Positions 1 to 12,600 of a DNA stretch of 64,000 nt are shown piece by piece. Each line of letters begins with the position of its first letter. Position 1 is the first letter of the stretch. A program made the translations under genes and the position numbers. Origin of the DNA: Enoplolaimus lenunculus (taxonomy: Eukaryota > Nematoda > Enoplea > Enoplida > Thoracostomopsidae); assembly GCA_030248215.1 (NCBI GenBank), contig JASANG010004046.1, positions 310,001-374,000 on the forward strand. Direction: 5' to 3'. The notes under the pieces were generated by a model, which searched no databases, had not been told where the DNA came from, and was given only the letters and a program-made list of their open reading frames with translations.

Positions 1-419
1 GCTCTGCGCAAAACAATTGTCTTCGGTTGTTTTGGACGGTGATGTTTGTTGCGTCAACGTCAATGTTTACATTTCAAATGGTGTTGCTGATACAAAAGTA
101 TACATCGTACGATGTCACCGTCCAAACGGAGGCAAGCAAATTAAACAAGAGATCAACGGATGGGAGGGGCAAAATCGACTCGAATCCAGTGCAGAAAATT
201 ATTTAACACTGTCTTTATTTTGAATCCGCTAACGCCTATATAGCTACTGTTGAAACATTGAGGGAACCGCGGCGGACTGTCAATGAAAAGTGGCCGTGGC
301 GTTGTAATATAAGCCTTCTCACCACTGACTAGTTTTGAAAATTACAGCGCAAATTTGTAGTTTTTAAAAAAATTTTTAATTTTACCAGGATTTAGTTGAA
401 ATTCAAATTATTTTTTCAG
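1..419. other. Intron or 5' flank of the DEG/ENaC gene
   Basis: The exon at 420 begins in the middle of the channel, so this stretch should be intron. A 68-codon open frame at 17-223 has no TM1-like hydrophobic run and no family motif. The TTTTTTCAG at 411-419 is the acceptor for the first exon seen. I see nothing else. Confidence 0.5.
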
Positions 420-3400
420 CTAAAATTTGAAGAACGTGAGTTTCCAGCAGTCACAATGTGCAACTTAAATCCGTTCAAAAACGAAACGCTGCATCTCAAC
501 GATGATATGTTTGATTTGGTAAGGGTCAAGCATTGAGTATATAAGATTTATATACCAGATGTTGTGGAACTTTCACAATTGTCAAATATGCTCGCAGTGT
601 AAAATATCTTTAGCACAAAAATTACGAAATTCATCTAAAACATTAAAGTTTTACTCCATCCGCAATTTTTTCTTTAAAAATTTAAAAAACCGATCAATGT
701 TTGCATGCCTCAGTTGTGTTGGTACCAGTTAGCTATAATTTTTGAATCATATAAACTATTGTATCTCCGAACAAAAATTTTCATTCTTGCAAAAGTCTTG
801 CGACGCAGAAAACGTGTGGAGTTCAATAACTCTCGAAGCCCATGTTAACAATAAGGGTCTGTCCGCTAAGCCTAAGTGTAATCCAAAAAGTAAACCTAAG
901 TATAAACCAAAGTCTAAATATCAGTCTAATCCTTAGGAAAGCCTCAGTCTAAGCCTCCCATTCTCTATGCTCATCGGTTTCAATGTCTCCTTAATGGGTA
1001 AGCCCCAGTAATTAATGTGATATTTGCAATTAAATTGCCGAACTTGAAAGTAATCTGTATTTTTCAAATTTCAATATAATATTACGTCATGTCTTGCCTA
1101 AATGAACCCGAAAACTGAAAAATGTAATGTAATGCTTGCCCAAATTATGACGTTATTATTTGGTAACCATATTTATTAAAGGAAAAAATTTTCACTTTCA
1201 GTCTTGAAAATATATTTCGTTAAGTTTAATTGGATGGCAGTGTCGCATCCAAAATTTTTAATGGTGGCAAAAGAACTCGCGAACAAAGCGAACGCGAAAC
1301 CAAGTTCCATTTTAGCACTAAACCTTAATAAAAATTCCGTTTTAGCACTAAACCTTAATACAAAATCTTGATGTTGATCCCAGCTGCAGGGCGTCGGCCG
1401 GGTATTCGTGGCACCTTCTTCTCATCCGCCAGTGCTGGATGGAAACATATGAGTTTTGCAACGGCTGTGAAACAATGAACTTTTTAACAAGAAACACAAC
1501 ACCAGACACAAGGATAATGAAAGGCCAGGGTAAAGGGCTTCAGTTCACCCAAAACCGCTCTGGCTTCCCAGAAAAGGTTTGCTACCGCTGGCAAAGTTAT
1601 GATGTTTCCCGCATGCAACCTGGAGTTTTGTGGTGAACAATGTAAACTGACCGATATTAATGTCAGCTTACCATTAGGCAAATCGATTATTACCATGTTC
1701 AATGGTTACTAATCACCATCAAAAGCATAGCGACCAAAGGATATGGCTTAAAAGTTTACAAAACTGATCTATTTCCAAGCATTTCTATGAGACAATAAGT
1801 TAAGCTATGACAAATAATCGTAGGTATTCACACAGGGCTATCAGGCATCGCCTACCCGTCAACGATTGTTTATTAACATTAAATACTGTCATTGTGAATC
1901 CGTTTTATCCCCTGCCGAGGTTTGTTGCCTCAACGCACCTCTTAATCGGAAAGGTCTTAGAAAAATGTTCACTTTTCAACGAACAAAATTTAGGTTTTCA
2001 GCTGAAAATCTGACCAAAAGTTACGTTCGGAATTTGTTTCGCTCCTTGTCAGCTCATAGCAAATTTCGACGGCCTCCACAAAATTTCATAGAGGCATGTG
2101 GAGGATTTTCAGTAACATACTATTACAGGTTTATACAATTGATATTTCTCTCAAGATCAATTATTTTCCACGGAAGCTGAGCTAATTGACACCTACTTAC
2201 TCGCTAATGAGCATGCATACATAAAACACAACACAAACAGTATTTTATATTACGGCTACTTTATAAATCTGAATTTTTACTGCTCTGTTCTTCTTGCCAT
2301 CACAGTAAACGACTTCCCTTACACATCATGGAAACACTGAATCGAACACCGCGGGAATCCACTGACGGACGGCACAATATATAATAGTAAAAGAACCTCT
2401 TGGGTAAAGCGAGCGAGAAACCAAACGCAATTTTAGCGTAAAGTACGATTAATAAAAAGTTTTGGTTTCAAAAAGCCTGAGGCGAGGTCGGCCTCAGTCT
2501 TGCGCTTTTGTTACATCGAGAAAAATATTTGGTCCTATTTTCGATATATTAATTACTTAAGATTTGTATTATGCAGTATGCAAATGGTGTCATTCTGCTA
2601 TATATCTCGAACAAAGTATACTCAATAGGAAGGCTTTGCGTTGAGAAAACATGTCACCTGTTAACACTGCAATAATTTTAGACATCATTTTAAAATTGAT
2701 ATTTTTTTCAGATGAAGAACTACAAAGCGGCAATTCGAAACTCCGCCGATTTGGACGCAGATGATCGGTGGGGCTTTAAGGTAGAGTGATTTTTTTATCA
2801 ATTTTTACATAGAGAATAGTTTCACATAAATATTTAAAAAAATATAATTTAAGCTACTCAAAATCGCTGCAATATTTGCAGCATATTGGACCTTATTACT
2901 TTCCGCCACTCTGGCCCGTAGTCAGTTCAGCTTGTTAGGGAGGGTAAACATTTTTACAGGAAGTGCATACAAGGTTTTTAGATGACTTACAAGCAAGGTG
3001 GAATTATTTTTATTAGGGGGCAAAAGTTCTTGCAGGGAGGTTGATCCTCTCTGGCCTCCCTCTGGCTACGGGCCCGCCGCCACCTATATTCAGTACACAG
3101 AAATCTAAAACGTCTTCAGTGCTGTCGGTAGAAACTATAACTGTGTCAGAAGATAGCACACGGAAGCTTTTGGGTTCTATAATGGGTTTGTATGTATCCA
3201 ATATCTCATCCTTCTAAAAAGCTACCTGGTGTTCGCATGGTATTGTGGATTATGCGAAAAATATTTCAACAACTTGCCACCGTTGTTTAAAAGCACGCTT
3301 GGGAAGATTAGTTGCATCGAATTATTTTTGCTCAATACTATTTTTCGCACATAAGCGGCCGTTAAACTTCAAAACAATTTATTTCTTCGCATTTTTATTC

Positions 3401-6400
3401 TGACGACGTTGTTATAGAAAGCACACGCGTGAATCTTTGTTGATTCTTTAGTGTTTAATTAATTATTTGTTTTCCCACCACTACACTATCGCCCTAAATT
3501 TTTGACATATTTCAGTTTTCTATTTTTCTAAAATTTTTGAATTGTATTTAAACTACCGACGTTATTGAAAAGCAGTTGATTGCTCGTCAACATTATTACA
3601 GGTTCTTAATTTTTTTGTCCTAAATGTTTACGGATCGTGCGATTACGATTTACGGACTAAATTTCAGAAAATATAAGAAATTTTTTAATATTTTTCAATT
3701 GTTTATTTTTCAGGAAACTACCGATGTTGTTGAAAAGCAGTCGATTGCTCGTGAACATTTGTTGTTTTTATCATCAAATATGTCTGACATACTGCATGAT
3801 AATTTGACGTATATGCTTGAAGATCCAGGCAATTTCGCGAGCGGATTTGTGCTCAACTGCGCGTTCAATACAAGACCGTGTCGGGTTAATATTGTGAAGT
3901 CGTAAGTTTTGTCTATTAAACCAATCGACGTACTCTTTAAATGTGTACAGCTTCCGGCACCAGTTCGTGGAAGGTCTTGCATATATGGAAACAAGCCTAA
4001 ACCTAATCATAATCTTAAGCATCAGCCTAAACGGCTAAATTTTATGTTGAGTAACAAATTATAAGTTCCAAGCAAATGGTGATATTCCAAATTTAGCACA
4101 TTTTTAAACTATAATTTGCCCAACTACCGCGTGCATTTTCTTATCAGTAACTGCAGGATTTCGTCAGTTTAAAAATGTATCATTAAGTTGTGATAAGGGC
4201 TATCGACGTTTGAGAATTTGAGCCCTTATTTGCGCTTTTAACTGAATGGTTTTCTTCCATAAAATTCTCGTTCCAGCCTTAAAACCCTTGTTCCATATCT
4301 CTATAGGGACATTTTAGAAAAGTGATATTTTGTTCCCCAAAACTGTTGTTGCAAAAAAATTTCTTTCTGCACACGTCGAGGTTTTGAAAAACCCCAGAGC
4401 AGAGTCGAATAACACAAAGTTTTTCTATGTGACTATCAGATCACTAGCAAACGATTATGAGACGTAATGAGAAGCCCAAATATGCTAACAATTTTAAAAT
4501 CGAATAATTTTTTCGAACTTTCGCTTCTGTAGATTATATATCCTGAAATAAAATGACAAATAAATTTTATAATCCTAAATGTTGGAATTTGTATTTAAAC
4601 CTTTTAAGCGATTTCGCAACATCGCGCGATCCAAACTACGGCAAATGCTATACGTTCAATCATGGCGCTCGGTATAAAAGCACAAGAGCGGGTCCTTTGT
4701 ACGGTACGTTTTTTTAATGCTAAGCGCGAGTAAAAAAATTTAAAATTAAATTTCCAAAACTTCCTAAGCGCTACCGCTGATTTCAATTTTAAATTTGTAC
4801 ATATTTGACGAAATAAAACAAAACACTGGTCCTTGCTGAATACAGCTCCACCACCGAAGAGCCTGTTTTTAACGCAAAAAGGTTACTTCTGTGTTTTAAA
4901 CTTAATAGACGGACACGTGAAATTATTTATTTTCAAATTTTAAGCACTTCTCACTAAAAAATAAAAGATGCAATGTTCTTAATGAACACGGCTCTGCCAA
5001 TGAGCCTTTTTATACCGCAAAATCGTCGATTGGACCCTACCAAACTTGTAACGAATTATCGCTGGTATTATGCAAAAACACATGCAAAAATTGTAAAAAG
5101 TGGAACGAATATTGCAATATCATTCCAGATTACGTTCAAGTTTTACAAAGTTAAAATATTGCAATTCGAAATTTAAAATTGCGAAATGTCCGTCGTTAAT
5201 GTATTTTCATATGACGATATTTTTAAACCCCAATCAAAACATAAATATCAGGTAAAGTCATAAGCATACTCTATCGCTGTCGGACGTTAAATGCAGGGTA
5301 TACCTAATCGTAACACGAGTGATATCTATTTAGTGACTTTTTTATCGCCAGCTAGTAATATGTTCTCAAACAAGTGAGCATAAGCTGCTGTGAAACTCAA
5401 AATTTCCATAGAGATAAAGAAAAGCCAATGCAATAAATGAGCAAATACTTTAACCATTTCATACTTAGCATCCAATGTTTTACAACGACTATCACAAACT
5501 GGCGATGCTGCACACATTTGAGAATAGGTATATGTACAAGTCTATTAAGTGTAAATTTTAGATTGCATCGCTTAAAGTGCCGACACCGCCGAGAGCATAG
5601 GCCCATCCTGGATGAATTTTTACCTCCCATGTAAAATTTTATACCTTGCTTGTCAGTCATCGAAACCGATTGCATGCCCCTCCTGGCAACCTTTTAGTTC
5701 TCCCATAGCAGGGTGGAGCTTTTCTACGGACCTGAACAGCGCTAAAAGTACCGCACACCATGCAGCAATTTATTTGCATTTACCTGCATTTACAGGGCTT
5801 CGTTTGCTCGCAGTGAGCAATCAACAAGAATATCTTCCGTTGACAGAATCTGCCGGAGTTCGCGTCGCAGTTCATGGTTGGGACGAAGAACCATTCCCAG
5901 ACGCGTTTGGGTACAACGCTGCGGCTGGGTTCACAACATCGTTTGGAATTAAATTCGTAAGGACCAAATGCTGATCGTACTGGTGTAACAACATTTCGTC
6001 TCCAGAACAACTCAACGACCAACATTTCGTAACCCGGCAGATCATACACCAGACAATTTGTCGCTCACCATAAGCTTCAGCTTACGGTTATGCATAGGCG
6101 TGTGTGACCGTCGGTTGACAAGTTGAGGACCGACGAGTTTTCGCATATTCAATCATGCTTTTTAATACAAGAGTATGCAACTGGGTTCATTCTCTGTGCA
6201 AAATAATGTATAAGGAAAGAAAAGACGTTTCAGGAAAAAATTTTTTTCCTGTAGGGTCCAGAAGGTTATTCTAAATCCTGTTAAAAGTGGTATTTTGTTG
6301 TATATATCTGTGTGTCTTCCTTGTATATGCCGTCGTGTCTTCCTTGTATATGCCGTCGGTTCCAGAGAACTTAAACAGTTTGCTGTGTTTCAGATCAAGA

Positions 6401-9400
6401 CTATTCGCTTGTCGCAACCGTACGGAAATTGCACGAAAGACCGAGACGAATCTTTGTACTATTACAAAGGCGCCTATCAAGTCGAGGTAAGATTAATTAA
6501 TGTTTTTCGCTTGTTTTGCATGACAAAAATTTTTTTGGCCAAGCCAAGTTTTTAATATTAGCCTAAAGGCTAAACCTAAGCATCAAGCTCCTCGTATTAG
6601 GATAAGTAAAGTGTGACTAGCGTTTTTAATTCTTTTCTAACACTGAATTCATCAGTCCGACGTTTCTTTTAGCGGCGTAAAATTCGCCTAAAGAGTTTAT
6701 CCCTAGGGGTGAACCCAAAACGTCAGCGAAAATAGTTTGAACCTAAGCATAATCCTTATCGCTTTATTTCCACAGTAAGCGTACGTAAATCATAGATTGC
6801 CATACATGTGCATTGTGCACATATAATAAAATATGAAATGGTTGCAATCGACCGCATGGTGTAGTGCTAGCATGCTTGACTCGAATGCAAGATGGCTAAG
6901 GTTCGATTCCCGGCGTGGTCCTTAACTTTAAGCCAAATTTCGAGTAGGGGACATGCAGACCGCATAGATTCAACAAGCTAAGTCAGGGGCGTAGCGAAAC
7001 CGAAAAGGTATAACAGACATTGGGGCCATTGCTTCAATCCATATTCAGTTCTGTCAAATAAAGATACAGCCGTGCTGAGAATAAATCAAGTCGATGACGT
7101 TTTGTAGCGAATTGATTAGAGATATATCACTAAACTTGGTATAATTTAAAGGTGTAGTCACTAGGAAACAGTGTGACTGGGGGCATAGAGCCTTGTAACA
7201 TTAGGCTTTGTGTTAATATTTAGCTTAGGTTTAGGTTTTCGTTTTTGGCTGTAAATCTTTGCAAACTTTTGTATGCCCTTTGAAATCATTTTCCAGCTCC
7301 CTTTTGCAAGGTGAGCTGGTTATCGGCTTGAGTTTATGATCTACAGAAAGTCTCTATAGTTAGCATGGGCTGGATTTTGCTTTAATATTAAGAACTATTT
7401 TCCATTTTCAATTCAAAAGTGAAAAAATGTTCCAGGGATGTTACCGAAGTTGCTATCAGCGAGCAGTTGTGAAACGCTGTGGCTGCGGTGACCCTAGGTT
7501 TAACTTACCGACTGCTGGCGACTGGTACTGTCCAGCATTTGGACCTCTGAGTAAGTTTAAGGCTCAGTGAAACCATAATATTTTTCTGATTTAAGCATTT
7601 ATTGAGCCGTTTATGGTAGTGTGTTTTGCCATCATCGTGGCAGATCCGTGTACAGTAGCGGGTGCGTATCGTTCGGTCAGCCGCCCATGTAAAGATCAGA
7701 AGCGGAACGTTTTCCTGCGGGACTGCATAGTGAACCTGAAGCATTAGGCTATTTTTGCTTAGGCTTACGTTTAGGCTTAGGCTTAGGAATACGCTTATAC
7801 AACTGTTACGGCCCTTGCTATACAATGGCCTTTTCGTCAACGAACAAAACTACATAACCAGCAAATAAGCTTGAAGCTTGAGCATGGGAATTCAATGCGA
7901 TATTTCCTGATATTCTTGTAGAAAAGACAAAAGAGGCATTTATTGCTGCTTCAATATTTAACCGACTTGGTTAATTTTTCGCACTTGCTACACTTGTTTA
8001 CGTTAGTAAATTTGAAGTTTAACCTCTTCTTAAACTACAACGTTGAATAACATATTTTATGTTTTATTTTTGTGTTTATATCTGTTTTGATTATTAATAT
8101 ATTTTGTATGGGGTTGTATTTATTTTTTGACGTATATATTATGTTGTTATATTTGTTTCAGGAGCATGCGTTGATACGTTCACCAGTGGCAATAAAACGC
8201 TGAATTCGTTCAATCAAGTCACAGATTGTAATTGTCCTCAACCGTGCGAGTGAGTTTGAAATTTTAAAACATTTTGTTTTTTGTTTAAGGCCCTTAGCCA
8301 TCTCATCTTCATAGGAGAAGGCTAAAAAAGTATTAGGAGGGGTTTACAAGCGTGACAGATCACTTGAAGACAGAGCTGAAACTTGTCAAAGACGGTTCAA
8401 GTTTTTCTAGACAGGATACTGAACCCGTCGTAGCCAACCACAAGGTTATGAGCCCACTATCAGTGCAAAATTATTTCACCAATAACCGAACACATCCTCA
8501 AACTGGCCGTAGCCAGGTTACCTCGATAGAGGGCTCAATGTTCTTCAGTAAGGGCGTCCAAGGGTTTTCGATGACCTTCAAGAAACGTTGAAAATTTGCT
8601 GGGGGGGGCAAAATTCTTTTAGAGGGGCTGAGCCCCTCCCCTGGTTCCCGCTTCTACGGGCCCGCCTCTGGAACTGAGACCTGGAGAAACAAAAACAAGT
8701 TTTGGGTTGCTCATCGAATCGTACTATAATTCAAGCCACAGAACACGGCAAACAGTCGTTTGCAGTCGCTCAGAAAATTTAAGCTCGGACCCGTTAGATT
8801 AAAGTTTTGTTTGTTTCACACTATATTGAGTAATGATGAGTGAGTAGACGCATCGGTTGCATGGTCTCAGTAAAAGTACAAAAATTTCGCGATTGAAATG
8901 AACGAGCGGGGGTAAAACGAACTGGTCTGTTTTTTTGCAAATTCCTTAAAAATAATACTTTTCGAGTCAATAGGGTTTCGTTGCTGTACAACACTTCACG
9001 TCGCCTCGCGTCCCAAACAAGATTAAATTTTAAACAAGACGCGCGGTATAATCCGGCGACGTGTTGGCAACCCTTGATTTACCACAATCAGTTTTGAGTA
9101 TGACACGCGGTGCTGTACATGTAGTGAAGCGCAACTGTTACTTTTAGAGAGTTAATAATAACTTGAAATTTCGGCTAGTTTTTGGATATTATTGTGATTT
9201 TAGAGAATCGACGTATGGAGTTACCGTATCAACCGCACTGTGGCCTTCTGATGTTTACATTGTAAGTATAGTTCGAAGCTGAAAGTTGTTTATTGTAGCA
9301 GTCAGAAAAACTTTTCCGTGAAACACGATCAAGTTTAAAAATCAAAGACGTGCAAAAAAATTTTCATATATATTTTTATTTGTTTATTCATTTATTTATT

Positions 9401-9604
9401 TATTTGGCCTAGTTTTGTTATATTTCTAAAACAATGCACTTAGAACTGAATTTTTATTGGTTTTTTTAGCCACCAGAATGTAAAGGATCAGATGTTGGTA
9501 CTCCTTGGGAAGGCTATGCAGTCGAGGGCTGTACGGCATGGTACAAGTAAGTTTATGTTATTAATAAAATAATTATTACAGTACCAGAGGTGTAAAGTAT
9601 AAAC

Positions 9605-9648
<44 letters not shown>

Positions 9649-12600
9649 AAACTTAATGATAAGTGGAAGTAACCTTTGCATAAAATTAATGTTGCTACAC
9701 TTGAGGAAAACTACGCGCCATCTAAATGTACGCCGTAAGCATGGCAAAGGCCCACTCCCAATTGAAAAGGGAACACTATGCTTCATGCTTGTACGCAGAG
9801 TGTGGCGAAATGTTCCACTATGGAATTATATACCCTTGGCAATGGCAAAAGTCAATGATGCACTTAAACAAGAGTCTGAAACAAGCATTGTTTCGATTGG
9901 CATAAAATGTACCAGAGACCGTTGTGTTTTGAATCTACTCCCCTTACTTTGGAGGGGTTGATTTTACATTATTACACGTGAACTACCAGCCAACATCGAT
10001 TACAGTTCGTTAAAAATACAAGCGGTCCGCTTTCAGTATAAACAGCAGCATAAGAATTTCAGAATTTCTGAAAATTTTGACAGCCAGAACTTCAGTACGG
10101 GTGATAGGCCTAAAATTCAATGCGCGCTGGGTACATTGTTTACGCAGAATGTACTCAATTGCATACACTTTGATTCTACAAAATATATGGATGAGAGCCA
10201 AAAATGTCATGCGCGCTGGCTACATACTTTTCTACACAGAATGAACCCAGTTGCATATTCTTGTTATAGACTATATAATGCAGTCATGGTAATAGAAACG
10301 GGCCAGGTTTTTCGTACAGGTCATAACGATGCTTGGGGTGCGTAAATTTTGAGTTGAATCTTCAAATGTGCAATTAGACTTGATCTAAGCAAGACGACAA
10401 TTGCTCGTATTGAGTTTGGCCTATGCCAACAACAAGTTCCTGTCACTGGGAGACGGAGAAATTTTGGGACTTAAAACAAAGCGAAAGCTTAAGCTTTAAG
10501 CTCAGGTTTATTCTTATGTTTAGACTATTAACGCTTAGTACGCAGGCTGTTGCTGTTTACACTGCTTTAGATTTCAGTTCAAGTTAGAAAAGACTGTAAA
10601 TTCGTATTTTATTTCAGAGATAACACAATGTTAATTGAAGTTTACTACGAACGTATGAACTACCAACAGCTCGGGGAATCTCCTGCATACACGGTGAGTG
10701 CTGATATATTTAAATTTTCTAACTTATTAACATTTGATTTGCGAGGTGAAACTTTAAACAGGACAGACGAATCCAAATCGAAAACAAAAAAGCGGGACAA
10801 AAGCTAACGATCAATAATTTTAAGCTCAACATTAAGGTTACTCCGTTATAATTCAAGTTGCAAAATAGATTCCAAGCTATTTAAATTTTAATATATTATA
10901 TAAATTCTCAAACACAACAGTTGATATATTTTGTGATGAGCATAAAATTGAGTATCTTTGTTAATTATTTTTATTAACAAAGATATATTGAACATGTTTC
11001 AAATTGGGTGCGACCGGATCTTAATTTGTTTGTGTCGGTTTATAAAGTTCATATTTTCTGCTTAATAAACTGAACTTATTTAATGCGAAAATGCAATTTA
11101 TTTGCATATCAAACGCTACGCGAAGCATTTAATCTCAAAAATTTACGTGTCGCCCAACCGCGACCTATCTTTAGAAACGTAAACAAAAATTTTTTTGCAA
11201 GGTCCACAAGGTTCCTTGCAAGGCGAAAAAATGTACCTAAAGCAAACTTCTTTCAAGATTGATTTCTTCGACAATGGAAGCGCGAAGACCTCCAAAGTTT
11301 TAACATTGTTTTAGCTGGTCAATTTGATCTCCGATATGGGTGGACAACTCGGGTTGTGGATGGGTATTTCGGTGATTACTGTTGTCGAATTTATTTCGCT
11401 TCTCATTCTGTTATGCTTGTACTGTATCAATCGACCCAAGGATGATCAGGTTGACGATGAAGAGGTTAGTCCGTGGCCTGACAGAGGCGTACCAGGAATG
11501 CGGCGGCAGATGGTTAAGGAAGTACCTTCTCTCCGCCAATTTAAATTTATTTCTGCCAGATATAGACGCTGCTTTGTTGAGGCATCATTACTGGTTGACT
11601 GGTTGCTATTTTTATTTTAAAAAACAGTAACAGTACTTTAGTACCACACCGGTAGCCAGATAACGTTGAAAGATGGGATGGGGCTAAACATTTTTCATAA
11701 GGAGCATACAAGGTTTTTCGATGATTTACAAGCAAGGTTGAACACTTCTGATTGGCCAAAATTCTTGCCGCATCGGTCACCCTTGGCTACGTCCCAGTTT
11801 AGTCGTTTTTTGACGTCGAAACCAAGTAATCTAAATCACTCGGTACGCCACTGGCTTGTAGTCAATTTCTTACGACTGATTTTAAAATATTAATTTTTTG
11901 TAAACAATAGGTGAAATAATACGCCTTAGGAAAAAACAATGTACATTATGTGGTGGTCCATTCCCAAGTAATACTGTTGACTACGGCGCAGACATATTTT
12001 ATAAAATGTAGGGGGTACTTTCTATAATAGTTTTCAAGTTGTATTGTAAACTGATAAACTGATACCGTGTCTAAAAACCATGTTCAAATTCCCAAATATG
12101 GAAAGGGATGAAACTGAACCAAATGGCAACGCTGTGAATATGGACAATGAGCCAAAACAATATCAACCTGAAACGTATTAAGGGCTTCAGTGCTTAAACT
12201 ATTAACATCGACAAGTTTTTTTCTACAATTGCTTATCGAGTACAAATTATTATGCTGGATCAATCATGGAATTGTCATATTTTGAAATCTTAGCTATTTG
12301 ACTACTCTATTCTAAAACCGTTTAATCGCTTTCTAAGTTATTCGGTCACCAGACCACATTTTTGAACGTCCCACGATTTAGTATTAACAAGAGTCGATAT
12401 AATGACACTTGTACAAACGGGTGCAACTGGGCACTTTCTGTGTAGAAAAAATGTACCCAGGGCACGTTGCGTTTTTGACCTTACACCCCCCTTATTTTAG
12501 AGGGGGTACAAGTTGTGCGAATCACGGCACTGTATGTATACGGCATCAAAAACGATCCGCTTATAGTTTAATTTGGGTTTATCGCATGTGAAAGCAATTC

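Noticed and set aside
17-223. Upstream TM1 exon of the DEG/ENaC gene
   Set aside because: The frame lacks a hydrophobic transmembrane run and family motif, and no donor site fits the phase-0 start at 420.
9553-9786. Minus frame with an isoleucine run
   Set aside because: Produced by the ATT microsatellite.
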